The notes under the pieces: generated by a model
The model's database searches: none
Seen by the model: only the letters and a program-made list of their open reading frames with translations
What the model was told of the DNA's origin: nothing
Position numbers and translations under genes: made by a program
Shown here: positions 8,072 to 17,198 of the stretch, one piece after another
Position numbering within the stretch: position 1 is the first letter of the stretch
How the letters are laid out: the number at the start of each line of letters is the position of its first letter
NCBI GenBank assembly: GCA_963770765.1
Contig: CAVYQS010000009.1
Span: 7,420-71,419, forward strand
Length of the DNA: 64,000 nt
Direction of reading: 5' to 3'
DNA from: CAVPCY01 sp963770765
GTDB taxonomy: Bacteria; Actinomycetota; Coriobacteriia; Anaerosomatales; PHET01

Positions 8072-8205
8072 TATACTCTCGCGCATGGCGCCAGATACTC
8101 ACATCCTCGCTCTAGGCTCGCGACTTATTCGGCCGGCCGCCGTCGACTGACGGCACATCGCGCCGGCACCAGTCGCCGTCCCTCCGTACAGCCCGAGGAG
8201 TCACA
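8072..8205 (+). promoter_or_regulatory. leuA promoter and attenuator-like leader
   Basis: TATACT (8072-8077) precedes an ATG at 8085 by seven bases, so the leader ORF would be leaderless. The hairpin GCCGTC-GACT-GACGGC (8139-8154) contains the leader ORF stop codon (8148-8150) at its 3' arm, so a ribosome finishing the leader would open the stem. ACATC, CGTACAGCC and GAGGAG (8195-8200) follow before GTG 8206. A T-box core sequence is not visible. The near copy at 5278-5406 with a compensatory stem change supports a functional RNA structure. Confidence 0.65.
8085..8150 (+). CDS. Candidate leaderless leader peptide of leuA (21 aa)
   Basis: The 21 codons from ATG 8085 include three Leu, two Ile and one Val, with the core HILALGSRLI. 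This is what a branched-chain amino acid attenuator would need. The stop codon falls inside the leader hairpin. Leader-peptide attenuation of leu operons is established in other bacteria; for this peptide it is inference. Confidence 0.5.
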   Translation: MAPDTHILALGSRLIRPAAVD

Positions 8206-9777
8206 GTGAGCACACCCGAGAACGCCGCACTCCCAAGTAACGACCGCGTCTACATCTTCGACACGACCCTGCGCGACGGCGAGCAGTCGCCGGGCGCCTC
8301 GATGAACACCGAGGAGAAGCTCGAGATCGCCCGCCAGCTCGTGAGGCTGGGCGTCGACGTCATCGAAGCGGGCTTCCCGGTTTCGAGCCCGGGCGACTTC
8401 GAGAGCGTGCGTCGGATCGGCGCCGAGGTGGGTGACGGCGCGATCGTGTGCGGCCTCACCCGCGCGGTGCCCAACGATATCGACGTCGCCGCCGACGCGC
8501 TCAAGACCGCGTCCCGTCCGCGCATCCACACCGGGATCGGCGTGAGCGAGTCGCACCTGCGCGACAAGCTCCGCATCTCGGGCGACGAGGCCATCGAGCG
8601 GGCCGTCAAGGCCGTCAAACACGCGCGCAACCTCGTGGGCGACGTGGAGTTCTATGCCGAGGATGCCGGCCGAGCGGTGCCCGCGTACCTCTACCGCATG
8701 ATCGAGGCGGTCATCGCGGCCGGCGCCACCGTCGTCAACATCCCCGACACCACGGGCTACGCCTACCCTGAGGTCTTCGGCGAGCTGATTCGCGGACTCG
8801 CCGACAACGTCGCCGGCATCGAGAAGGCCATCATCTCGGTCCATTGCCACAACGACCTGGGCATGGCCACCGCAAACGCACTCGCGGGCGTCTACGCCGG
8901 TGCGCGCCAGGTGGAGTGCACCATCAACGGCATCGGCGAGCGTGCGGGCAACACGGCGATGGAAGAGGTCGTCATGGCGCTCAAGATGCGCCCGGACGTC
9001 TTCGGCGCCGATACGCGCATCAATACGCGCGAGATCACCCGTACGAGCCGCCTGGTGTCGAGCATCACCGGCATCAGCGTGCAGCCCAACAAGGCCATCG
9101 TGGGCGCCAACGCGTTCGCGCACAGCAGCGGCATCCACCAAGACGGCGTGCTCAAGGAGCGCTCGACCTACGAGATCATCGACCCGGTCGACGTGGGCGC
9201 CGGTGGCTCGAGCATCGTGCTCACCGCCCGCAGCGGCCGCCATGCGCTGCGGCACCGCCTCGAAGAGCTCGGCTACATGATCCCCGACGACGAGTTCGAG
9301 CGCGTCCACGAGGCGTTCCTCGCGCTCGCCGACAAGAAGAAGGAAGTCTACGACGAGGACCTCGAAGCGCTGGTGGGGGAGAGCGAGCGCACGCTCAACG
9401 AGGTCTACCACCTCGCGCAGGTGCACTTCACGAGCGGCGAGCCGGGCATCCCCACGGCGACCGTCGAGCTCGTGACCAAAGAGGGCGAGCATCTCATCGA
9501 CTCGAGCCACGGCACCGGCCCGGTCGATGCGGTCTACAAGGCGATCAACCGCATCGTCGATGTCGAGAACGACCTGACCGAGTTCCGCGTCGAGGCCGTC
9601 ACGCGCGGGATCGATGCGCTCGGTGAGGTCACCATCCGCATCCGCAGCGCCGACGATCGCATCTTCACCGGCCGAGGGGCCCACAGCGACATCATCGTGG
9701 CGAGCGCCAAGGCGTACACGAACGCGCTCAACCGACTGCTCGTGGCCGAGCGCAAGACCGTGACCGAGGAGCTGTAG
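8206..9777 (+). CDS. leuA: 2-isopropylmalate synthase
   Basis: 523 residues, full length for the long LeuA type. It condenses acetyl-CoA with 2-oxoisovalerate, the first committed step to leucine. The catalytic TIM barrel shows FDTTLRDGEQSPGASM near the N-terminus (metal-binding Asp and catalytic Arg) and HCHNDLGMATAN (metal-binding His pair) in the middle. The last roughly 120 residues match the LeuA regulatory domain that binds leucine. GTG 8206 follows GAGGAG. The gene is preceded by its own leader and followed after 20 bases by a glycosyltransferase gene, not by leuC. The intact regulatory domain suggests feedback inhibition by leucine. Confidence 0.95.
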   Translation: MSTPENAALPSNDRVYIFDTTLRDGEQSPGASMNTEEKLEIARQLVRLGVDVIEAGFPVSSPGDFESVRRIGAEVGDGAIVCGLTRAVPNDIDVAADALKTASRPRIHTGIGVSESHLRDKLRISGDEAIERAVKAVKHARNLVGDVEFYAEDAGRAVPAYLYRMIEAVIAAGATVVNIPDTTGYAYPEVFGELIRGLADNVAGIEKAIISVHCHNDLGMATANALAGVYAGARQVECTINGIGERAGNTAMEEVVMALKMRPDVFGADTRINTREITRTSRLVSSITGISVQPNKAIVGANAFAHSSGIHQDGVLKERSTYEIIDPVDVGAGGSSIVLTARSGRHALRHRLEELGYMIPDDEFERVHEAFLALADKKKEVYDEDLEALVGESERTLNEVYHLAQVHFTSGEPGIPTATVELVTKEGEHLIDSSHGTGPVDAVYKAINRIVDVENDLTEFRVEAVTRGIDALGEVTIRIRSADDRIFTGRGAHSDIIVASAKAYTNALNRLLVAERKTVTEEL

Positions 9778-9797
9778 CGACCCGTGGCAGAAGTTCG

Positions 9798-10914
9798 ATG
9801 CGGGTAGCATATCTGAGCCTCCAGGCGGTCGCGCAGGGGCAGGACACCTGGGCAGCGGTGACGGAGATCGTCGCGGGATGGGAGCGATCCGGCTGGCAGG
9901 TCGACCGCTGGTTCGCCGACTACGGCTCGCCCGGCACCCCGCCCGGAGCGCTCACGCGCCTTCGCGAGATGCGACGGGTCCAGTCAGCGCTGGCACGCGA
10001 ACTCAAGGACTACGACGCCGTCTACATTCGAGGTCACATGTTCGCGTATCCGCTCGCCCGCCGCGCCCGCCGCTGGGGATTCCCGTGATCCAGGAGTGCA
10101 ACGGGACCTACGAGGACCTCTTCATCGCGTGGCCCGCGACACGCGTGGCTCGACCGCTCTTCGAACACCTGCAGCGGCAGCAGTACCGCGACGCCGCGCT
10201 GGTCTTCTGTGGCACCGAGAAGCAGCGCGATTGGCTCCGAGCCGAGACGGGCCACGACCGGATCGTCGTGAGCCCCAACGGCGCCAACGCCGACCTCTTC
10301 ATGCCCGACGCGCCTCGCAGGCCGAGTCTCCCACAGCGCTTCGTGCTGTTCTTCGGACAGTTCGCTGCCATGGCAGGGAATCGAAGTTCTGATTGCGGCC
10401 AAGAACGATTCCGCCTGGCCCACTGGAGTCGAGCTGGTCTTCGTTGGCGATGGCGAGCGACGCGCAGTGGTCGAAGCGGCTGCAGGCACAGGTGACAGCG
10501 GCATCAGCTACCTCGGCCGTTTGCCCTACGAGCAGCTTCCCGGCGTCATCGCGCACTGTGTCGCGTCGACTTCCCCCCAGTACACGCCCGATAGGGGCGA
10601 CGCCGGGTTCTCGGCGCTCAAGCTCTACGAGTCGATGGCGTGCGGCGTGCCGGTGATCGGGTCGGACTACCCCGGGGTGGGCGACGTCATCAGGTGCTAC
10701 GACTGCGGAATCGCGTGCCACCTGGTGACGCGCACGCCCTTGCGGCGGCCGTCGCACGTCTCGCTGGTGAGCCCGACGGGCGCATGCGATGGGGAGACGC
10801 GGACGTGAGGCGATCGAGCGCGAGTGCTCGTGGGCAGCGCGAGCCGAGCAGCGCCGCGCGGCCATCGAGGGTCTGCTGACCGCGGACGGCCGAGAAGCGC
10901 GGTCCTCACGGTGA
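9798..10914 (+). pseudogene. GT4 glycosyltransferase, frame broken at several points
   Basis: The reading frame must change near 10085, 10375 and 10735 and again before the end. Joined, the pieces read as one GT4-type protein of about 370 residues. They contain VIQECNGTYEDLF, a nucleotide-sugar region VVSPNGANADLFMP, the stretch LVFVGDGERRAVVE and the family motif ALKLYESMACGVPVIGSDYP. The final frame ends at TGA 10912-10914 and overlaps GTG 10911 of the next gene, as an intact operon would. Good conservation between breaks favours sequence errors over decay. It is a probable polysaccharide glycosyltransferase. Confidence 0.65.
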
Positions 10915-11672
10915 GCATCACCGTCATCACAGCATGCCTAAACGTCGAGTCGACCCTCAGGGCCGCGATGGAGTCCGTGCTCCGGCAGGGGACGGACCTG
11001 CACGAGTACGTGGTAGTCGACGGCGGCTCGACCGATGGCACGCTCGGCATCATCAAGGACATGGAGCTGGGTTTCGAGGGTAGACTGCGCTGGATCTCGG
11101 AGCCCGACCGCGGAATCTACGATGCGATCAACAAGGGTCTCGACCTCTCGACCGGCTCATTCGTGGTGGTTCTGGGCGCCGATGACCTCCTGCTGGATGG
11201 CGCGCTCGCGCGGGTATCGGCTGCGATCGAACACGCCCCGGAAGCCGATCTCGTCTACGGAGACGCTTACGTCGCCGAGCCGGGCGGACACGTCAGGCTG
11301 CAACGCGCTCTCGCGTCGCCTCGTGTCGTGGCCGGTCTGCCGCGAAGCCTCCCCGTGTGTCACCAGGCCTGTGCGTTCTCGGCGCGTTCGTTCGAGCGTT
11401 TGGGCCACTTCGACACGAGCTTCCGCATCGCAGCTGACTACGAGTTCTACCTGCGGTTCCACGCTGCACACCTCGTGTCCGCTCGCGTCGCCGAACCGCT
11501 CGCCACGTACAGTCTCGCGGGCGTGAGCTCGCGCATGGCCTGGGCCACTGCCGATGAGTATCGACGCACACGCGTCATACACGGGATGCACCCAGCGAGG
11601 GCTCGGCTGGCTATGTTGCGCTCGATCGTGAACGTCACGCTGATGCGCGGCGTCCGACAAGTGGCCCCATAG
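10911..11672 (+). CDS. GT2 family glycosyltransferase
   Basis: 253 residues from GTG 10911, which overlaps the upstream stop. A longer reading from 10824 would begin inside the previous gene. The GT-A fold is clear: SITVITACLN start, DGGSTDGT for nucleotide binding, and GADD as the metal-binding acidic motif. CHQACAFSA and DYEFYLRF are typical of WcaA-like GT2 enzymes. It has no membrane helix, so it is cytosolic or peripheral. It probably acts with the preceding GT4 in making a surface glycan. Confidence 0.85.
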   Translation: MSITVITACLNVESTLRAAMESVLRQGTDLHEYVVVDGGSTDGTLGIIKDMELGFEGRLRWISEPDRGIYDAINKGLDLSTGSFVVVLGADDLLLDGALARVSAAIEHAPEADLVYGDAYVAEPGGHVRLQRALASPRVVAGLPRSLPVCHQACAFSARSFERLGHFDTSFRIAADYEFYLRFHAAHLVSARVAEPLATYSLAGVSSRMAWATADEYRRTRVIHGMHPARARLAMLRSIVNVTLMRGVRQVAP

Positions 11673-11768
11673 CATTCAAGCAGCCTTCAGCGCAGCTTAC
11701 TCGGCAACCATGGCCGCCCATCGCGTAGAATGCGTAAACCGACGCTTCCCGCTAAGAGTCCTCTCCCC

Positions 11769-13112
11769 ATGCCCCGCCCCATGACGATCACCGAGAAGAT
11801 CCTCGCTGCCCACGCCGACCTCGACGAGGTCACGCCGGGCCAGCTCATCAACTGCCGCCTCGACCTCGTGCTGTCCAACGACGTCACGGCTCCCATCGCC
11901 ATCAGGGAGTTCAAGAAGACCGGCGTCGACAAGGTCTGGGACCCCACCAAGATCGCGATGGTGCCCGACCACTACACGCCCAACAAGGACATCAAGTCCG
12001 CCGAGCAGGCCAAGATCATGCGCGACTTCGTCAACGAGCAGGGCATCACGCACTACTACGAGATCGGCTGCATGGGCGTCGAGCACGCACTGCTTCCCGA
12101 GCAGGGTGTCGTGGGCCCCGGCGACGTCATCATCGGCGCCGACTCTCACACGTGCACGTACGGAGCGCTGGGTGCGTTCGCCACGGGCGTCGGCTCCACC
12201 GACGCCGCAGCAGGTATGGCGACCGGCGAGGCATGGTTCAAGGTCCCGCAGTCCATCAAGTTCAACGTGACCGGCGAGCTCGGCCCGTGGGTGTGCGGCA
12301 AGGACATCATCTTGCACATCATCGGCATGATCGGGGTGGACGGCGCGCTCTACCAGGCGATGGAGTTCACCGGCGACACCATCGAGCGCCTGGGCATGGA
12401 CGACCGCATGACCATCTGCAACATGGCCATCGAGGCGGGCGGCAAGTCCGGCATCATCGCCGTCGACGACACGACGCGCGCCTACATCACGGACCGCTTC
12501 GAGCGCGAGCCGGTCGAGTACTTCAGCGACGAAGACGCCGAGTACGCGGCCGTCTACGAGATCGACGCTTCCACGATCGTTCCCACGGTCGCCTTCCCGC
12601 ACCTGCCGAGCAACACGCGGCCGGCCGCTGACGCACGCGACATCTGGATCGACCAGGTCGTCATCGGCAGCTGCACCAACGGCCGCATCGAGGACATGCG
12701 CATCGCAGCGAGCATCCTCAAGGGTCGCAAGGTCGACCCGAAGGTCCGCCTCATCATCATCCCGGCCACGCAGCAGATCTACCGAGAGGCCATGCACGAG
12801 GGCCTGTTCGACATCTTCCTGGATGCGAACGCGGCGGTCTCGACGCCCACGTGCGGCCCGTGCCTCGGCGGCCACATGGGCATTCTGGCGGCAGGGGAGC
12901 GGGCGCTCGCGACCACCAACCGCAACTTCGTCGGCCGCATGGGCGATCCCACGAGCGAGGTGTACCTGTGCTCGCCGGCGATCGCGGCAGCGAGTGCGGT
13001 GGCGGGGCACATCGCGCTGCCGGATGACTCGGCTGATCGAGCAGGCAGCAGCTTAACCCATCCTGAAGGCTTCCTGAAGACACCTTGCGTGGGAGCCGCC
13101 GAGGCCCTATGA
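11769..13112 (+). CDS. leuC: 3-isopropylmalate dehydratase large subunit (copy 1)
   Basis: 447 residues from ATG 11769 (MPRPMTITEK). It isomerises 2- to 3-isopropylmalate through a [4Fe-4S] cluster, together with LeuD (54645). Family marks: GADSHTCTYGALGAF, IGSCTNGRIED, TPTCGPCLGGHMG with cluster cysteines, and MGDPTSEVYL. A -10 box TAGAAT (11726-11731) lies upstream, matching 15641-15646 before copy 2. After GHIALPDD, where this family normally ends within a few residues, the frame runs on for about 27 extra residues, and copy 2 diverges at the same place. The native stop therefore appears lost at a duplication joint. Confidence 0.92.
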   Translation: MPRPMTITEKILAAHADLDEVTPGQLINCRLDLVLSNDVTAPIAIREFKKTGVDKVWDPTKIAMVPDHYTPNKDIKSAEQAKIMRDFVNEQGITHYYEIGCMGVEHALLPEQGVVGPGDVIIGADSHTCTYGALGAFATGVGSTDAAAGMATGEAWFKVPQSIKFNVTGELGPWVCGKDIILHIIGMIGVDGALYQAMEFTGDTIERLGMDDRMTICNMAIEAGGKSGIIAVDDTTRAYITDRFEREPVEYFSDEDAEYAAVYEIDASTIVPTVAFPHLPSNTRPAADARDIWIDQVVIGSCTNGRIEDMRIAASILKGRKVDPKVRLIIIPATQQIYREAMHEGLFDIFLDANAAVSTPTCGPCLGGHMGILAAGERALATTNRNFVGRMGDPTSEVYLCSPAIAAASAVAGHIALPDDSADRAGSSLTHPEGFLKTPCVGAAEAL

Positions 13113-13315
13113 TGACGCGTGAGGGCGCAGCACCCACAAACGTCGACCCGCAGGCGCCCGCGGCACGATGAAGGACGTTCGAACGCTATAGGAGACGTCC
13201 TGTCCTCGTGACTGTGCGCACCCACAACGGTTCTGAGTCTGAAGCACGCGTACAGGTGAGAAGTCCCGGCTTTGAGCGCGTGCTATCCGGTTGTGGGTGC
13301 CAGGGGGAATGCTCC

Positions 13316-15487
13316 ATGTCGATGTCGTCAGTCCCGTTCCGGGCCCGTCGGGCCATTCCGCTGATCGGCCTGCGGAGATCAGGTACCGGTTCGCGTCGAA
13401 TTCTGTTTGTGGTGGCCCTCGCGCTCGCGGTGCTGCTGGGGAGCGCATCGGCAGCGTTCGCGATCACCCAGATCCCGGTGGGCAAGGCCTTCCCGGCGAA
13501 CGGTTCTACCGTTGCAGTTCCGCGTCCGGAAATCGGCTTCACCTTCTGGGGTTCGGTGCCCGGTCCCAAGCGCGTTGTGCTCACCGTCAATGGCGTGGTC
13601 CGCTACGACGCCATGACGCCCCAGGGTGACTTCCGCTGGACCCCGCCAAGTGACTTTGCCAGCGGCTCCACGGTGACGGTGCGGGCGACGGTCTACACCG
13701 GCGAGTACCCCTCGCAGGTCAATCTGGGATTCCCGCTGACCGGACCCTTCGCCAGCCCGTGGAGCTTCCAGGTGGTCGCTAGTCCCATGGCCTGGACGGG
13801 GGATTGTGTCACGTGTCACCAGACCTACCCGGAAGCACACCCCGTGTCCGACTGTACGGCGTGCCACGGCACAACCACCGCAACAGATGAGAACGATGGA
13901 GCCTCCGCACACTCGCAGTCCGCAAACGCTCTCTATCCCGCGGGTGCCTGCTTGGGTGCATGCCACGAGGTGTGGCAGGGCAGCCCCTACGCGCACGGGA
14001 CATGGGAGAACGTGTTCTGGGAGAGCCCTCAGGGCAGCCAGTACTACCCGCGGTCGCCCATAGGCACTGGCGAGTACACCTGCACCAGCTGCCACTCCGC
14101 AGCATGGCCCTCGATCGAGCGGCATTCAGCTGGCACTCTTGCGGCGCAGCATGCGGGCTCGTTCGAGTCGTCGTGCGCGGACTGTCACAGCGCCGACCTG
14201 ATGGTTGAGCATGGCAAGTATCCCGAGGGCGCGACGTTCAAGAATCAGTGCGACACCTGCCACGGCAATCCCGCGGCGCAGGCAGCTATCACTGCGGGCG
14301 ACACATCGTGCGATGCCTGCCATGATCTGGCCAGCGCCCACACGTTCCACGATGACATCGCGGTGTCCTCTTGCACCGAGTGCCACAGCTCAGACGTAGT
14401 GGCATTGCACCCCGACACCACGTGCGCTGAATGCCATGCGATACAACCGCATGCTGGAGCCACCTGCACCACCTGCCACCCGACCATGACCGAGCCCCAC
14501 GGCGCCGGACCCTTCTTCGACGCGGCCGCCTACAACCCGAACTTCGCAGGCTACCTGTCCTGGTCCTGGGCGAGTGCCAACATCGCCGGCACCACCGGCT
14601 CCCCCCACGGCAACTACGCCACCACCACCAACAAGTGCGCGGTGTGCCATGCCGTCCACCGCGCCAGCGCTGATGGCAACGTCCTGACCGCGGTCACCGA
14701 CGCCTTTGCCGCCAACCGCACCAAGACCTGCGCGTTCTGCCACGGCGCCACCGCGTTTTCCACCAAGAGCGTCGCGGTGGCCTCAGACGGCACGATCAGC
14801 CCCCACGGCAGCTGCTCACGCTGCCACGTCGAGAGCCCGCATGGTGTGGGAGCGTCTGTCTACCCGGTGCTCACCGAGCACCTGCTTAACACCCGTGCCG
14901 ACGCCGCGATCGCCAACGACCTCGGTACCGGAAGCAACGGCATCGTCACCGCCGACTTCGACTCCGGTAGCGCCAAGGGCCTCACGCTCGGTACCGGCTA
15001 CCTGTGCAACCAGTGCCACTCGAGTGGCGGAGCGGGCATCAACACCGTCTACGCCGTCAACGAGGCCGGCGCCACACCGGCCCAAAACGCCACGACCATC
15101 AACAACACCACCGGCCACCGGGTGACCGCCGTGGCCACGAGCGACTGGAACGTCGACGGCTCCAAGGGCGCGTACCTCACCGGCCGCATAGCGTACAACG
15201 ACGCGAACTCCTGCCAGGCCTGCCACGACGCCAAGCGCGCCAACGGCGCAGCCGCCTTCCCCCACGGCTACGTGGACGCCGCGGGTGCCTACGCGCCCAA
15301 GTCCCAAGCGGGAGCGTCGCTGATATGGCTGACGAGTGCTTCCGATGCGGATGCGCCACGTACCATCGTCCCGACACCCGGCTCGACCTCCGGCACTGCG
15401 GACGTGTCCGTGCTCACGGGTGACGGCACCTGCCTCAAGTGCCACATCTCGGGTGATGGCACCGCTGGTGTGGGGCAGAGCTACTAG
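13316..15487 (+). CDS. Secreted 16-heme c-type cytochrome with N-terminal Ig-like domain
   Basis: 723 residues from ATG 13316, chosen because AGGGGGAA sits just upstream and the signal peptide (ending ASAAFA, about residue 48) then has normal length. A GTG at 13208 would add 36 residues ahead of it. A beta-sandwich, Ig-like domain (about 50-160; PANGSTV, FRWTPPSDF) precedes the heme region. Heme sites: CVTCH, CTACH, CLGACH (three residues between cysteines), CTSCH, CADCH, CDTCH, CDACH, CTECH, CAECH, CTTCH, then the six-heme module CAVCH, CAFCH, CSRCH, CNQCH, CQACH, CLKCH. It ends right after the module and lacks the C-terminal Ig-like part of the 2938 protein. It sits between the two leuC copies. 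Confidence 0.85.
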   Translation: MSMSSVPFRARRAIPLIGLRRSGTGSRRILFVVALALAVLLGSASAAFAITQIPVGKAFPANGSTVAVPRPEIGFTFWGSVPGPKRVVLTVNGVVRYDAMTPQGDFRWTPPSDFASGSTVTVRATVYTGEYPSQVNLGFPLTGPFASPWSFQVVASPMAWTGDCVTCHQTYPEAHPVSDCTACHGTTTATDENDGASAHSQSANALYPAGACLGACHEVWQGSPYAHGTWENVFWESPQGSQYYPRSPIGTGEYTCTSCHSAAWPSIERHSAGTLAAQHAGSFESSCADCHSADLMVEHGKYPEGATFKNQCDTCHGNPAAQAAITAGDTSCDACHDLASAHTFHDDIAVSSCTECHSSDVVALHPDTTCAECHAIQPHAGATCTTCHPTMTEPHGAGPFFDAAAYNPNFAGYLSWSWASANIAGTTGSPHGNYATTTNKCAVCHAVHRASADGNVLTAVTDAFAANRTKTCAFCHGATAFSTKSVAVASDGTISPHGSCSRCHVESPHGVGASVYPVLTEHLLNTRADAAIANDLGTGSNGIVTADFDSGSAKGLTLGTGYLCNQCHSSGGAGINTVYAVNEAGATPAQNATTINNTTGHRVTAVATSDWNVDGSKGAYLTGRIAYNDANSCQACHDAKRANGAAAFPHGYVDAAGAYAPKSQAGASLIWLTSASDADAPRTIVPTPGSTSGTADVSVLTGDGTCLKCHISGDGTAGVGQSY
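14462..15456 (+). repeat. Hexaheme module, copy in the 13316 cytochrome
   Basis: Nearly identical in DNA to 3574-4568 and 19796-20781. The identity to the 19129 gene starts further upstream, at 14391, covering the CAECH site before the module. Confidence 0.85.
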
Positions 15488-15684
15488 CATCAAGACCTGC
15501 TGACTTCGTGAACCAACAGAGGCGGGCGCCAGTCGGGGAATCCGCCCCCGGTATGCCTGCTATTCACGCGGCCGCACACGTGTGGCCTCCGCCGTAGCCG
15601 TCTGCACGCTCGGCTATTCGCCCCATTCGAGGGCCTCGCGTAGAATGCATGAACCGAGTTGGACGCCGGAGGAGGAACCACCCC
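15488..15684 (+). promoter_or_regulatory. leuC copy 2 upstream region
   Basis: It carries TCGCG-TAGAAT (-10 box at 15641-15646), in the same context as the leuC copy 1 upstream region, and a strong ribosome site GGAGGAGG nine bases before ATG 15685. I do not see a convincing -35 box or a terminator for the cytochrome before it. Confidence 0.5.
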
Positions 15685-17198
15685 ATGCCCCGCCCCATGA
15701 CGATCACCGAGAAGATCCTCGCTGCCCACGCCGGCCTCGACGAGGTCACACCGGGTCAGCTCATCAACTGCCGCCTCGACCTCGTGCTGTCGAACGACGT
15801 GACTGCTCCTATCGCCATCAAGGAGTTCAAGAAGACCGGCGTCGACAGGGTCTGGGACCCCACCAAGATCGCAATGGTGCCCGACCACTACACGCCCAAC
15901 AAGGACATCAAGTCCGCCGAGCAGGCCAAGATCATGCGTGACTTCGTCAACGAGCAGGGCATCACGCACTACTACGAGATCGGCTGCATGGGGGTCGAGC
16001 ACGCACTGCTTCCCGAGCAGGGTGTCGTGGGCCCCGGCGACGTCATCATCGGCGCCGACTCTCACACGTGTACGTACGGAGCGCTGGGTGCGTTCGCCAC
16101 GGGCGTCGGCTCCACCGACGCCGCAGCAGGTATGGCGACCGGCGAGGCATGGTTCAAGGTCCCGCAGTCCATCAAGTTCAACGTGACCGGCGAACTCGGT
16201 CCGTGGGTGTGCGGCAAAGACATCATCTTGCACATCATCGGCATGATCGGGGTCGATGGCGCGCTCTACCAGGCGATGGAGTTCACCGGCGACACCATCG
16301 GGCGCTTGGGCATGGACGACCGCATGACCATCTGCAACATGGCCATCGAGGCGGGCGGCAAGTCCGGCATCATCGCCGTCGATGACACGACGCGCGCTTA
16401 CATCACGGACCGCTTCGAACGCGAGCCGGTCGAGTACTTCAGCGACGAAGACGCCGAGTACGCGGCCGTCTACGAGATCGACGCTTCCACGATCGTTCCC
16501 ACGGTCGCCTTCCCGCACCTGCCGAGCAACACGCGGCCGGCCGCTGACGCACGCGACATCTGGATCGACCAGGTCGTCATCGGCAGCTGCACCAACGGGC
16601 GCATCGAGGACATGCGCATCGCAGCGAGCATCCTCAAGGGTCGCAAGGTCGACCCGAAGGTCCGCCTCATCATCATCCCGGCCACGCAGCAGATCTACCG
16701 AGAGGCCATGCACGAGGGCCTGTTCGACATCTTCCTGGATGCGAACGCGGCTGTCTCGACACCCACGTGCGGCCCGTGCCTCGGCGGCCACATGGGCATT
16801 TGGCGGCAGGGGAGCGGGCGCTCGCGACCACTAACCGCAACTTCGTCGGCCGCATGGGCGACCCGACGAGCGAGGTGTACCTGTGCTCGCCGGCGATTGC
16901 GGCAGCGAGTGCGGTGGCGGGGCACATCGCGCTGCCGGAGGACTTGGCTAGTCTAGGCGCGCTTGCGGCCACAGCCGTCCGAGAGTGTGAACGCCGAGGC
17001 TTGCGAAATTCTGAAGAGGTCGCGCGTGTGATACTGCTTAATCGAGTTGGCAGAGGGGACTCGCGATCGGAAGCAGTGACTGCATTCGGCGGCTCGCCGC
17101 GCAAGGCGCGTTCACGGGGGTCGTGGACCAGACGAGGATTGGCGTGGGTATCGAGCGACGCGGGATGGGCTACTCAGGTGGTCGAGTCATCTTCGTGA
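15685..17198 (+). pseudogene. leuC: 3-isopropylmalate dehydratase large subunit, copy 2, frameshifted
   Basis: Nearly identical to copy 1 for about 1.1 kb, starting at the same MPRPMTITEK with a much better ribosome site. One base is missing near 16800 (CATTTGGCGG, against CATTCTGGCGG in copy 1). Read as given, the protein loses frame inside the CGPCLGGHMG cluster region and stops at 16956. Restoring one base returns MGDPTSEVYL and AIAAASAVAGH, and the frame then runs on without homology to 17198. A third cluster-ligand region is affected, so the product as written would be inactive. It may be a read error or a dying duplicate. Confidence 0.8.

Noticed and set aside
8139..8190. T-box riboswitch before leuA
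   Set aside because: CGTCCCT near the ribosome site recalls T-box antiterminators, but the conserved UGGNACCGCG core and specifier stem are not seen.
8125..9810. 561-residue open frame antisense to leuA
   Set aside because: Typical high-GC shadow frame opposite a well-conserved gene; low-complexity Asp/Val/Arg/Ala composition with no domain. Similar shadows opposite the leuC copies, leuB and the cytochromes were left out for the same reason.
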